64,000 nt of DNA. Origin: CAYXFD01 sp964464175 (lineage in GTDB: Bacteria; Cloacimonadota; Cloacimonadia; Cloacimonadales; JAJBBL01). The stretch covers positions 43,393-107,392 of the forward strand of contig CAYXFD010000007.1 in NCBI GenBank assembly GCA_964464175.1. The letters run 5' to 3'. Shown in pieces: positions 8,633-17,926 of the stretch. The notes beneath the pieces are model-generated. The model saw nothing but the letters and a program-made list of their open reading frames with translations. It was not told the origin of the DNA and did not search any database. A program made the translations under genes and the position numbers. Every line of letters begins with the position of its first letter. Positions within the stretch are counted from its first letter, which is position 1.

Positions 8633-10339
8633 ATGAATAAGGATAACAAAACGGAAACAATAAATACGGATCAGAATGATTTGAAAAACGGTATATCACT
8701 GAGCGCGGGAACCGATAACGAGCAAGAAGAAATTCAAAAACTGAAGATGCGATTACAGACAGCAGAGGAACAGTTACACAGGCAGGAATTGTTTTTCACT
8801 CAGATATCCAGAATAGCTCCGATAGCTTTTCTGATTGCCGATGACAGAACAGAAGAGGTGCTTTATTTCAGCAAACGGTTTTGTGAACTCTGGCATCTGG
8901 AGAAGATCGAGGAGGATTTGGCAAAGGGGGCAATAGGTTACCGGGAATTGATGGAGATCTGCTTTTCTTTAGCCAAGAACAGATCTAAGTCTGCTGATAG
9001 TATTCTATCAGTTCAGCCAAAAGGTGAGGGGAATAAAGAAGAGGAGATGGAGCTGTTAGACGGAACGGTTCTCAGGGTATATTGCCGAGTTGTCAGAGAA
9101 GGTTCAAAAGGTTATCTGGGACGGTTATGTATTTTCGAAGACATAACTGAACGGAGAAGATTGGCAAATGAGCTGGTCTGTAGTAAAAAAAGTAATAATA
9201 TCGACACCTTGACCGGCAATATAGTAAAAGACTTCAAAGAGTTTTTAGCAGGAGTCAATGAATCTTTAGTCAAGATTGCCGATCACCAAGAATTACCTCA
9301 TAAAATAACAGATGAGATCGTAAAGATAACGGGAATTCTGAGAAATGCCCGGAGTTTGATGACTCAAATGCAAGTATTTACAGAGCGAGGAAAACCAAAA
9401 TTTGAGAGGATAGTCATGCCTCAGATTATTATTGAGCTCGTCAGTTTGCTGAGAGAGATCCTCCTGCCAGGGATTTTGGTTGAAACAGAGCTTCAGTCGA
9501 ATCTTCCCACTATCTGGGCAGATAGGAATCAACTGCATCAGGCTTTGCTCAATCTTTGCCTGAATGCTAAAGATGCCATGGCCGGGGGAGGGAAGATAAC
9601 CATATCAGCTTCCTTAATGAAAGGTGATTCTGTCCGGTCTCATTTTGAGGGAGCAGGATATTCACGCTACCTGAGAATTGACATCCGCGATACCGGAACC
9701 GGGATAAACAAGGAAAGCCAGAACCGATTATTCGAACCGTTTTATACTACCAAGAAAGAAGACGCCGGAGCGGGTCTTGGACTATCCATAGTGGAAGGGA
9801 TAGTAAAGGCCCATCAGGGGTTTATAGACTTCGAGAGTGTCTGGGGGAAAGGATCCATTTTCAGGGTATATCTGCCTTTGCGGGATGATCTTGATGAGAA
9901 CAGCGGAGTAGATTTCAACGAAAAAGATCCCTTTAAGCGGGGAGAGACAATTCTTGTGGTCGAAGATGAAAAGGATTTACTGCATTGCCTGAAAGAGTTT
10001 TTTGAGTTAGAGGGATACAGAGTTCTGACAGCAACAGACGGAGAGAGTGGTATAGCAAAGTATGAAAGAGAGAAAGATCATGTTTCTCTGGTGCTTTCCG
10101 ACAAGGATTTGCCGGGGAGTTTCAACGGGGAAGAGCTGTTGTGCAAAATAAGAAAGATCAAGCCCGGAATCAAGTGCATATTGGCAAGCGGATTTATTGA
10201 ACGCCATAAGCAACCTGATGAACAGGGGAGTGATGATCTTGTATATCTGCAAAAACCTTATAAGATGGATATCATAACCCGGAAAGTTAGGGAATTGCTT
10301 GATAATTATCCGGTATTACAGAAGCCGGGGATAATCTGA
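8633..10339 (+). CDS. Hybrid sensor-kinase-like protein lacking the phospho-accepting histidine
   Basis: 568 residues, cytosolic (no membrane segment). Order: coiled coil 28-50, PAS-like domain 55-175 ending in FEDITERRRL, degenerate dimerisation domain 180-250, HATPase 290-417, receiver 438-555. The ATPase boxes are intact (N311 in NAKDAM, DTGTGI 353-358, GAGLGLS 379-385), as are receiver residues E444/D445, D490 and K541. In the block KSNNIDTLTGNIVKDFKEFL, which aligns with the usual GTLAGGIAHDFNNLL, the histidine is K199. It may therefore be an unorthodox regulator or phosphatase rather than an autokinase. Ribosome site AAGGAAGAA precedes the ATG. Confidence 0.85.
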   Translation: MNKDNKTETINTDQNDLKNGISLSAGTDNEQEEIQKLKMRLQTAEEQLHRQELFFTQISRIAPIAFLIADDRTEEVLYFSKRFCELWHLEKIEEDLAKGAIGYRELMEICFSLAKNRSKSADSILSVQPKGEGNKEEEMELLDGTVLRVYCRVVREGSKGYLGRLCIFEDITERRRLANELVCSKKSNNIDTLTGNIVKDFKEFLAGVNESLVKIADHQELPHKITDEIVKITGILRNARSLMTQMQVFTERGKPKFERIVMPQIIIELVSLLREILLPGILVETELQSNLPTIWADRNQLHQALLNLCLNAKDAMAGGGKITISASLMKGDSVRSHFEGAGYSRYLRIDIRDTGTGINKESQNRLFEPFYTTKKEDAGAGLGLSIVEGIVKAHQGFIDFESVWGKGSIFRVYLPLRDDLDENSGVDFNEKDPFKRGETILVVEDEKDLLHCLKEFFELEGYRVLTATDGESGIAKYEREKDHVSLVLSDKDLPGSFNGEELLCKIRKIKPGIKCILASGFIERHKQPDEQGSDDLVYLQKPYKMDIITRKVRELLDNYPVLQKPGII

Positions 10340-10486
10340 ATACCGGGCAGTAAGAAAAAAGAAATTACATCATAGAACACCATTACTTAATTTATCTATC
10401 CTTTCTCTTGCCGGGAAAGGTGATAGCTTTTCCCAGATTCAGGAGAAATCATAATAATATTAAGTATTTGGTTGATAACAATAGAT

Positions 10487-11623
10487 TTAAAGAGAAAGGA
10501 GGGTAGCTATCAGCTCCTTTACATTTCTGCACTGATAGAGTTCCGTTTCCTGAAAGCCGGTAAAGATTACTAAATAGTTCACATTATTCAACCGGACTTC
10601 TGAGCGGGAAGGGGTTTGAGGGGTGGGCTGGCGGCTTTTCTTATCCAGTTCGAGTATTTCTCTTCCCTGGTTTTTTACGGCCTGATAGTATATCTTTGCC
10701 AGATTCGGGGGAAAACCTGTTACATCCAAAAGAGAAGAGACTGCATTTTCAGTTTTACTATCAATAAACCCCTTTTCACGGCTGTATCTGGCAATAGCTC
10801 TTATTCCTATAGATACAGCTATTCCGTGAGGTATCTGATTATCAGAAACGGTTTCAATCAGATGGGCTATTGTATGGCCTAAGTTGAGTTTCTGCCTCTC
10901 CCCTTTATCTTGCAAATCATTTCGGCAAAACCGGATTTTTAGATTTATTGCTTTCCTGATGAGTGATTCAGAGATCTTTCTCTCCGGGTTGATTATCATA
11001 TCGTAGAGATCATTGGGAGTAAGAAGCGAAACTTTGATACATTCAGCCCAGCCATTCAGTAATTCCAAGGGTTCCAGCGTGTTGAGGAAGTCGAGTGTTA
11101 TTAAAACGCGGGTTGCCGGATAAAAGCTCCCTATGATATTTTTCCGGTTAAGAAAATTAATTCCTGTTTTCCCACCAATGGCCGCATCAATCATTGCCAG
11201 GAAAGTAGTCGGGATGAGAATCAGCTTACAACCGCGATTATAAATTGAGGCTGCGAAAGCGGCGATATCGAGAGTAATTCCACCCCCAACAGCAATGATG
11301 GAGGCATTCCGCGGAACTCTTTTCTCTGCCAGAAAAGCTATGATTTTCTGCAGGACGGCAAAGTTTTTCTCTTTTTCGGTTGCGGTGATGAAAAATAATG
11401 AATGTTCCTCAAAGAACGAAAGGAAAGAATCATTATAGAGATTGTAAACTTTCTCGTCGACCAAGCAGACAGAACCAGCTGACAGGTTCTGCAATTCAGA
11501 GGATAATTCTTTTCCGGAAGAAAACTCTATGTCAGTTTGGAAGTTGCTGCAGAGGTTAAAACTGATCGTTCCGGAAGGGAGCTTATCTCTCATATATCTG
11601 GAATCAGATAGTACAAAAAGCAC
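10487..11623 (-). CDS. aroB: 3-dehydroquinate synthase
   Basis: Converts DAHP to 3-dehydroquinate, step two of the shikimate pathway, using NAD and a divalent metal in the cytosol. 378 residues. Diagnostic blocks: AVGGGITLDIAAFAASIYNRG (NAD loop), PTTFLAMIDAAIGGKTGIN, KNIIGSFYP, GWAECIK (metal Glu), LNLGHTIAH (metal His) and PHGIAVSIG (metal His). The GTG start overlaps the stop of the preceding propeller gene by one base (TAGTG), so it is translationally coupled to an envelope operon, an unusual place for aroB. A sugar-cyclase relative (2-deoxy-scyllo-inosose type) is a remote alternative. Confidence 0.88.
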   Translation of the reverse strand: MLFVLSDSRYMRDKLPSGTISFNLCSNFQTDIEFSSGKELSSELQNLSAGSVCLVDEKVYNLYNDSFLSFFEEHSLFFITATEKEKNFAVLQKIIAFLAEKRVPRNASIIAVGGGITLDIAAFAASIYNRGCKLILIPTTFLAMIDAAIGGKTGINFLNRKNIIGSFYPATRVLITLDFLNTLEPLELLNGWAECIKVSLLTPNDLYDMIINPERKISESLIRKAINLKIRFCRNDLQDKGERQKLNLGHTIAHLIETVSDNQIPHGIAVSIGIRAIARYSREKGFIDSKTENAVSSLLDVTGFPPNLAKIYYQAVKNQGREILELDKKSRQPTPQTPSRSEVRLNNVNYLVIFTGFQETELYQCRNVKELIATLLSL

Positions 11624-14142
11624 TATCTTATTAGAACGATAGTTCCTTTAGAAACTTCACCCTTTTCGGAAGAGACGACGTAAAAATAAACTCCACTACC
11701 GCATTTATTTCCACTGCTGTTATTGCCATTCCAGGAGAAACGGAAAAAGCTGTCTTCTTCCAGAGTAATAACGAGGTCTCCGTTCAAATTATAGATCCGG
11801 CAAGTATTCTTTCCTTGAGGCAAATCATTTATATTATAGGAGTTATCACGATTTGCTATAACAATTGTTTCGCCTTCATCCGGCTTGAAAGGATTGGGAA
11901 AAGCTACAGTCTTGGAGAGCGGAACGTCATCTTCTTTATAAAGTCTCCCGATAACCACGGTATGGAGCCCTTCATCTGTTCCGATGTAGAGGTTGCCGCT
12001 ATAGGGTTCGTATTCCAGGGTTGTGATCCTGTTGGAGATTAGGGGTGAATTGTCCGTATTATAAATTGTATAACGGTCAGTATCCAGATCATATACGGTA
12101 ATACCGTTAGCTTCGCTGCCGATCCAGATCCGGTTAAAAGGATCAATCAAAATGGCGGTAGGAAAAGTAGGGGCAGCCCCGAAAAGCCTCTCTTCATCGA
12201 CAAAATAGAGTCTGTCTCTCTGCCATTGGTTTCCTGACCACCTTTCTCTCTTGATGGTTGTTCCATATCGATACCAATATTCGGAATTTGTATCAAACGT
12301 ATAAAGACCACTTTCGGCAGCTATCCAGACTTCTTCTCCGAAATGGGTAACACGGGATTCAATGCCATAGATATGGGTGTCGGTTGCGACCGGAGGTTTA
12401 CGCCAGAAGTCTCCCGCTTGATATGACTGAGGGATAGTAGGGGAGTCCCAATAACGGATCCCTGAATTATAACAGCCAAAGAAGATCTTATCGGAGGTAT
12501 GATGGATCTTGATGACATCACTAAAATCCGGTAAAGGATCATAAATCTGGAAAGATGCTATTGGTTCAATAGAATTCGGGTTCTCGACAGCATCAATATC
12601 AAGAACGAAAATTCCGCCGCTATAATTAGATATCCAGATATTTCCATCTCTGTCTGTAGTGATCTCTCCAATCTCATTAGCATTCAAGCCATTTTTATCG
12701 GTATAGACATACCACTGATCTTTATCCTCGTCGAAGACGGTGATCCCAAATCCCCAGCTTCCAAACCATTTGCGGTTTCTTTTATCCACAGCGACCCTGA
12801 AGATGATATTGCTTTCGTTTATCGGGCTGTAGCGGGCGGTGTAATTAGTCCAGATCTCTCCATCGAAAGCGGAAACACCCCGGGTGCCTTTGCGGTTTAC
12901 CCCGCTGCCCTCAAAACCATTGACTATCCAGGCATACCCCTGTTCATCAATGGCAATATCGGTGATATTGCTTGCGACGATACTGTTTGGCTGTCGATTA
13001 TGCCAGACATTGTCCTGCAGAAAATAAAATCCCGCATCCCAGGAATAAGCATAGATGGTGTTATCCTTTTCAAAAAAGCCTTTAAATTTCGAAGTCTTGA
13101 GACCTGTTATTTCTTCCATCCAGTTATCCCGGGACCAGGTCTGAAATGAACCGTCAGAGGAGATTTTTGTTATAGCTGTACGCTGAGTAGTGGCATCGCT
13201 AATATTCAAAAGGTTATCATCCCATACTCCGTAAGAGAACCAGATGTTATCAGAACCATCAATGAACACGGAGATAATCTCATTAGAGAGTAATAGACTG
13301 TTATCCTGATGGAAAACTGACCACTCAGCCAGAGTATTGATATTATCAATCCTTGCCAGACCTCCCCGTGTAGCTGCCACAATTGTGTTATCTATTACAG
13401 ATACGGCATTGATAAAATTTCCGGGCAGGGGAGAGTTATCAGTGAAAAAATGCTGCCAGGCAGCAGGATCATTAATAGCAGAGAGATGTACATAGTTCAG
13501 TCCGTTATTGGTACCGCAGATAAGATATCCATCGTCTGAGAGTGCTAAAGCTTTAACCTGATTGGAGGTCAGTCCATTATGAGGACCGTATTGTCCTGTC
13601 GGTAATGGATAAGGGAATTGTTCGGCATCTTTCAGTACTGTCAGGCCTTGATCTGTTCCCACAAAGATTAGAGAATCACTATTTACGATGGCATTGATCT
13701 TTTCTGTAGGTAAGCCGGTGACTTGATTGATCGGGATCAGAAATTCTGCATTTTTCATCCGGTTTATTCCTGCTTTGAATGTTCCGAGCAGCAATGTTTC
13801 GGATGAAGACATATATGAAACAGCTCTGATATCAATATCTTGTAACCCATCTTTTATGGAATAGTTTTTTATAAAGCTGTCTGTCTCAAAATCATAGACT
13901 ACCAGTCCTCCCCAGGTTGCCAGATAGAGCTTGTTTTCGAGCAAGAGTATGTCATAGACGTGAGTGGTGTTAGTATAAAGTTGCCAGTTAATTACGGCAG
14001 AAATATTGATTACCATGAATACAGCAAGCAGAATCAGTAATAATCTCATTGAAAAGGCATTGGAAGGATAAAACCTTTTCCAGAATATCTTTTGTGATTT
14101 ACGCTTCTCACCCTGAGTAAAGTTTTGAAATGCTCTCATCAT
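11623..14142 (-). CDS. PorZ-like double beta-propeller protein with C-terminal sorting domain
   Basis: About 839 residues from ATG 14142, chosen for its AAGGAG 8 nt upstream and the ATGA overlap with the transferase stop. An N-terminal export signal/anchor is present (MRLLLILLAVFMVINISAVI). Many two-component-regulator-type propeller repeats follow (NGLTSNQVKALALSDDGYLICGTNNGL; DRDGNIWISNYSGGIFVLD; GNLYIGTDEGL). The end is a FlgD-like domain: VAFPNPFKPDEGE ... CRIYNLNGDLV ... GNKCGSGVYFYVVSSEKG ... GTIVLIR. This layout matches PorZ, the type IX secretion component that binds A-LPS, and the wecA-type neighbour fits that. Ordinary secreted propeller protein is the alternative. Confidence 0.68.
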   Translation of the reverse strand: MMRAFQNFTQGEKRKSQKIFWKRFYPSNAFSMRLLLILLAVFMVINISAVINWQLYTNTTHVYDILLLENKLYLATWGGLVVYDFETDSFIKNYSIKDGLQDIDIRAVSYMSSSETLLLGTFKAGINRMKNAEFLIPINQVTGLPTEKINAIVNSDSLIFVGTDQGLTVLKDAEQFPYPLPTGQYGPHNGLTSNQVKALALSDDGYLICGTNNGLNYVHLSAINDPAAWQHFFTDNSPLPGNFINAVSVIDNTIVAATRGGLARIDNINTLAEWSVFHQDNSLLLSNEIISVFIDGSDNIWFSYGVWDDNLLNISDATTQRTAITKISSDGSFQTWSRDNWMEEITGLKTSKFKGFFEKDNTIYAYSWDAGFYFLQDNVWHNRQPNSIVASNITDIAIDEQGYAWIVNGFEGSGVNRKGTRGVSAFDGEIWTNYTARYSPINESNIIFRVAVDKRNRKWFGSWGFGITVFDEDKDQWYVYTDKNGLNANEIGEITTDRDGNIWISNYSGGIFVLDIDAVENPNSIEPIASFQIYDPLPDFSDVIKIHHTSDKIFFGCYNSGIRYWDSPTIPQSYQAGDFWRKPPVATDTHIYGIESRVTHFGEEVWIAAESGLYTFDTNSEYWYRYGTTIKRERWSGNQWQRDRLYFVDEERLFGAAPTFPTAILIDPFNRIWIGSEANGITVYDLDTDRYTIYNTDNSPLISNRITTLEYEPYSGNLYIGTDEGLHTVVIGRLYKEDDVPLSKTVAFPNPFKPDEGETIVIANRDNSYNINDLPQGKNTCRIYNLNGDLVITLEEDSFFRFSWNGNNSSGNKCGSGVYFYVVSSEKGEVSKGTIVLIR

Positions 14143-15188
14143 TTTAATAACTCCTTCTTTGCTATGAAGTATATTACTACGAAAACAATAATTGCCAGAC
14201 AGATAAGAATTGTAAAGAGAAGATTTTTGTCTGCGAAAGAAAAACCGAGAGCTATCAGTCCGAAAAGGAAGGTTATGAAATAACAAATATAATTTATGGT
14301 TCTTGGAGTTAAACCACGCTTAAGCATCTTGTGATGCAGATGATGCTGATCACGGGTGAAAATTCCTTTACGGTGTTTGAGTCTTCGAAGAATTGCTAAG
14401 AGCGTATCGGAGAGGGGAATAAACATCAGAAGAATGGGAATAAGCAGAGTCATTGCCGCAATCCCTTTGTATTGAGCAGTACCGGCTATAGTAACAGCAG
14501 CAATAAAAAAACCGATGAACTGACTCCCAGTATCTCCTAGAAATATTTTTGCCGGGGGAAAGTTGAAAAAAATGAACGCTAAATTAGCAGCAAAGAGGAG
14601 AAGAGATAGATTAAAAAGGTAGGGATTACTGAAGCGGTAACCGATAATAATAAGAATAGCTGAGACAATTACAGCAATGCCGGTAGCTAAACCGTCAAGT
14701 CCGTCTATCAGATTAAAGGAGTTGATCAAGAGCAAAAACCAGCCAATCGTAACGGGGAAAGAGATAATACCGAGGGAGATGGCATCGTTCCAGGGGTTGG
14801 TCAAGAGAGTGATACGAAACCCACCCCAAAACATAAAGATCGCCAGGACAATCTGCATCATGAGTTTCCAGCCAGCCGAGAGATGGTATTTGTCATCGAA
14901 GAACCCAGCTATCAGAATTCCGCAGGAACCGGCAATAAATACCAGAAAGTTGGGGAAAGCAACAGTATTAGCCATAAAAAGATGTCTAAACAACATTACC
15001 GCCAGTATCGGCAGGGCTACAGCAAAGCCCCCACACAAGGGTCTCGAGACTTTATGTACACTATGTTCGTCAGGGTGATCAAGCAGATTGAACCTGTTTG
15101 CTCCTTTTATCACTACCGGAACCAGAAGCAGCGTAGCAATAAAGGTAAAAGCGAAACTGACAGCTACTGCCAGTAAATTTATCTCCAT
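14139..15188 (-). CDS. wecA: Undecaprenyl-phosphate GlcNAc-1-phosphate transferase (WecA/TagO family)
   Basis: 349 residues, about ten membrane helices. Transfers a sugar-1-phosphate from UDP-sugar to undecaprenyl phosphate at the inner membrane, starting O-antigen-like or other envelope glycans. Family motifs: AGFFDDKYHLSAGWK, NSFNLIDGLDGLATG, FLGDTGSQFIGF and HHLHHKMLKRG. These separate it from MraY, which has a different final loop. It lies between glycosyltransferases and the PorZ-like gene; its TGA overlaps the next ATG. The exact sugar is not determinable from sequence. Confidence 0.88.
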   Translation of the reverse strand: MEINLLAVAVSFAFTFIATLLLVPVVIKGANRFNLLDHPDEHSVHKVSRPLCGGFAVALPILAVMLFRHLFMANTVAFPNFLVFIAGSCGILIAGFFDDKYHLSAGWKLMMQIVLAIFMFWGGFRITLLTNPWNDAISLGIISFPVTIGWFLLLINSFNLIDGLDGLATGIAVIVSAILIIIGYRFSNPYLFNLSLLLFAANLAFIFFNFPPAKIFLGDTGSQFIGFFIAAVTIAGTAQYKGIAAMTLLIPILLMFIPLSDTLLAILRRLKHRKGIFTRDQHHLHHKMLKRGLTPRTINYICYFITFLFGLIALGFSFADKNLLFTILICLAIIVFVVIYFIAKKELLK

Positions 15189-15282
15189 ACTCTTAGCTCA
15201 TCCCTTGAATTATCTGAACAGTTCAAGAGAATGACCGGTTTTTCCCGGCTGTTCTTCTCTGGAACATGATCATACCCTCTCT

Positions 15283-16422
15283 TTATTTATTATAGATCTC
15301 TTCATACCTTCTTGCGAAACCAGTCAAGTCAAAGATTGTCCTGCTTTTGGTCAATGAATTTTGACTCCAGTTTTCCAGTTCTCCCTTTCTATGTGGTAAT
15401 TCTGATAGTATTCTTCTAAAGCGTATGTGATCATCGACAGAAACCAAAATTCCGTTTTGATTGTCAACAAGCTCATTATTTCCTTTGATATCGGAAGCAA
15501 TAACGGGGAGACCCAGACTCATAGCTTCCAGGATCGATATAGACAAACCTTCCCAATGAGAATAGAGGACAAAGACATCGATATTCATTAACCAATACTC
15601 AATATTGTTCTGCCAGCCCGGCATTAATATCTGCCGGTTCATACCGGCAGAAGTTACCAAATCATAACATCTGTCCCAGAGCTCTCCGTCTCCGATGAAA
15701 ACAAACTTGATCTGAGGATTCTCACGGCAGACGGAGATAGCCACTTTTGTCAGATTAACGATATTTTTGGCTCTGGTGAAACGGGCTACAGTTCCAAAGA
15801 CAAAGAAACCGGCTAAATCGGGGTTTGATTTAACAGGGGAAACCATACCCTTCGAAGAGTATTTACGTGGACTTATTGAGAGTTTAGGTTCAATACCATT
15901 GTAAACCGTAAGTATTTTACGGGGATTAACGAGTTTTTTCCTTAGTATCCAATTTCTTTCATAATGATTAACTACTACCAGATAATCACAGAAGAAAGAG
16001 GCAAGTATTTCCAGAGATAAATAGAGATACCTGGCAACAATGAATTGATGAGAGTGAAAAGGGAAGCCGTGAACAGTATGTATGATTCTTTTCACACCGG
16101 CAATTCTGGCAGCTATTCTTCCCAAAAACCCGGTTTTTGAAGAATGGGTATGAACGATATCAAACCGATACTCTCTGCAAAGAAGAAAGATATGGATTAG
16201 GGCAACCGGATCCCATAGTGACAAATTTCTTCTCAAAGATTTCACCGGAAGATAGTTATAGCCTTCTTCTTTAAGTCTGTTAACGAGAGGTCCATCAGGT
16301 TTACAGATGACATAGATTTCATACCGATCTTTATCAAGAGCATTGAGCAGCAACAGCATCATCTTCTGTACTCCGGATAGTATCGGTAAAAGCTGGATGT
16401 GAAGTAACTTGATCTTTCCCAT
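15283..16422 (-). CDS. GT4-type glycosyltransferase
   Basis: 379 residues, GT-B fold. N-terminal acceptor domain begins KIKLLHIQLLPILSGVQKMM; HTHSSKTGFLGRIAARIAGV and HTVHGFPFH are typical of the family. C-terminal donor domain has GTVARFTRAKNIVNLTKV, FVFIGDGELWD and the E-x7-E motif in HWEGLSISILEAMSLGLPVIAS. Its ATG overlaps the stop of the upstream glycosyltransferase by one base. It probably adds a sugar to the lipid-linked glycan begun by the WecA-type enzyme two genes on. Specificity unknown. Confidence 0.85.
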   Translation of the reverse strand: MGKIKLLHIQLLPILSGVQKMMLLLLNALDKDRYEIYVICKPDGPLVNRLKEEGYNYLPVKSLRRNLSLWDPVALIHIFLLCREYRFDIVHTHSSKTGFLGRIAARIAGVKRIIHTVHGFPFHSHQFIVARYLYLSLEILASFFCDYLVVVNHYERNWILRKKLVNPRKILTVYNGIEPKLSISPRKYSSKGMVSPVKSNPDLAGFFVFGTVARFTRAKNIVNLTKVAISVCRENPQIKFVFIGDGELWDRCYDLVTSAGMNRQILMPGWQNNIEYWLMNIDVFVLYSHWEGLSISILEAMSLGLPVIASDIKGNNELVDNQNGILVSVDDHIRFRRILSELPHRKGELENWSQNSLTKSRTIFDLTGFARRYEEIYNK

Positions 16423-17792
16423 TATTTTCCGTTCAGTTCTTTAAGAGCTGAAATAAATCTTTCAGTCTGTTTCTCTCTGGAAAACTCTTCAACATGAGAA
16501 ATGTTACTCTTCAAAACGGAACTATCTGTCAGCTTTCTGACTTCTAAAACATCATTGTGAGCTTCAATGATCAACTCTGAGATTTTCTTGGTATCCTCCA
16601 TTGGGCAGAAGTAGTGCTTTTTCTCCAGACAGAGGATTTCTGATATTTCCGCCTGGTCCGGGATCATTGCCAGAATCGGCTTTCTGCTTCTAAGATATTC
16701 GAACACCTTACTGGTAAGAACCCCTTTTCCTTCTTTTGCAGGTAAAAAGAGAAGCAGAAGATCGCTTTTCATGATCTCTGTGATCACTTCTTTGTGGGGG
16801 ATAGCCGGAACAATAGACAAATGATCAGCAAGCTCTTTAGAAGTTAGCAGAGAAATCATGTCCTTATGATAATTACCGAAAAACCGAACTTTTAAACCTG
16901 AAGGTAATGCCTTTACTCTGAGTAAATGTTTCATTGCTTCAATAAAGTATTCGGGAGTTCGTGGCGGATAAAGATTACCTGTATAAGTAAAAAAAACTTC
17001 ATCAGGTTGTTTTGTTTTTTCGTCGCTTGTTTTGAGAGAATTGTTTATCGCATTGGCTTCTGAGAAATCATCCTCGTCATAGCCATTATAGATAGTAATG
17101 ACCTTATCTCTACTGATCTCTGGAAATCGTTCTAGCAACTCACTTTTCATTATTCTGCCGACAGTTGTTACCAGAGAGGCTTTTTTAAGTATTTTTCTTT
17201 CCCAGACAGCAGCAGCTTTACGGTGAATAAGGGTAAGATATTGTCGACCCGGGGAGCATGTCCAATGATCCCGGTAATCAATAATTAAAGGGATACCGCT
17301 CTGTTTACTTAGCTTGTAACCAATTAATCCGGCTGTATAAGGACCGAGGCTGCTCATAATGTAATCGTACCGCTTTTCCCCGATTAAATCAAAGCCCTTT
17401 TTACAGGCAAAAGGTAACCATCCAATCTTTTCATCAGGGAAAAACAGTCCTTTTACTAATCTCCTAAGGGAATCGGAAAAAGAGAAATAGATCTTCATCT
17501 TCTGGTGATTAGACAGGTTTTTTCTTTTGCCGAATCGTTTTCTAAATCGGGAGAGGATATGATTAAGGAAATAGAACAAAGAAATTATCTCTATCGTATT
17601 AGTGCGGTAAATATTATCCGTTTTACACTCTTCTGCCAGTTCATGGTCGTAAGAGTGATAGATGATGTTACCAACACTGATGACATCAACGTCCCAGCCG
17701 GAGCGGGTAAGATACTTGACCAGTTTTCCCAGCCTGATAGAAGCTGGACCACCCAGGGGGGGAAAATAATAAGCTATAAGGAGAAGTCTCAT
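16422..17792 (-). CDS. Glycosyltransferase (GT-B, GT4-like)
   Basis: 456 residues. Starts MRLLLIAYYFPPLGGPASIR, the usual YFPP(G)G entry of GT4 enzymes; DYRDHW at about 190 and VVTTVGRIMKSELL fit the acceptor domain, and FFTYTGNLYPPRTPEYFIEA with FEYLRSRKPILAMIPD the donor domain. The E-x7-E motif is less regular than in its neighbour. First of a tightly packed run that continues with the second glycosyltransferase, the WecA-type enzyme, the propeller protein and aroB. It likely works on a surface glycan; the substrate is unknown. Confidence 0.82.
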   Translation of the reverse strand: MRLLLIAYYFPPLGGPASIRLGKLVKYLTRSGWDVDVISVGNIIYHSYDHELAEECKTDNIYRTNTIEIISLFYFLNHILSRFRKRFGKRKNLSNHQKMKIYFSFSDSLRRLVKGLFFPDEKIGWLPFACKKGFDLIGEKRYDYIMSSLGPYTAGLIGYKLSKQSGIPLIIDYRDHWTCSPGRQYLTLIHRKAAAVWERKILKKASLVTTVGRIMKSELLERFPEISRDKVITIYNGYDEDDFSEANAINNSLKTSDEKTKQPDEVFFTYTGNLYPPRTPEYFIEAMKHLLRVKALPSGLKVRFFGNYHKDMISLLTSKELADHLSIVPAIPHKEVITEIMKSDLLLLFLPAKEGKGVLTSKVFEYLRSRKPILAMIPDQAEISEILCLEKKHYFCPMEDTKKISELIIEAHNDVLEVRKLTDSSVLKSNISHVEEFSREKQTERFISALKELNGK

Positions 17793-17926
17793 CTATCCTA
17801 AGATAACCGGTAGGCTGACTGGTTTTCTGTCTGTTGAAAAATCTTGAGATCCTGTTCCGGTAAAAGTAGTGAAGATAATTTCATTCATTGATTTACTAAG
17901 TTTGTGGCAGTAAGAGAATTTTTCGC

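Noticed and set aside
10410..10440. Hairpin GGGAAAG/CTTTTCCC as a terminator between the hybrid kinase and aroB
   Set aside because: It needs a bulge and has no T-run on either strand.
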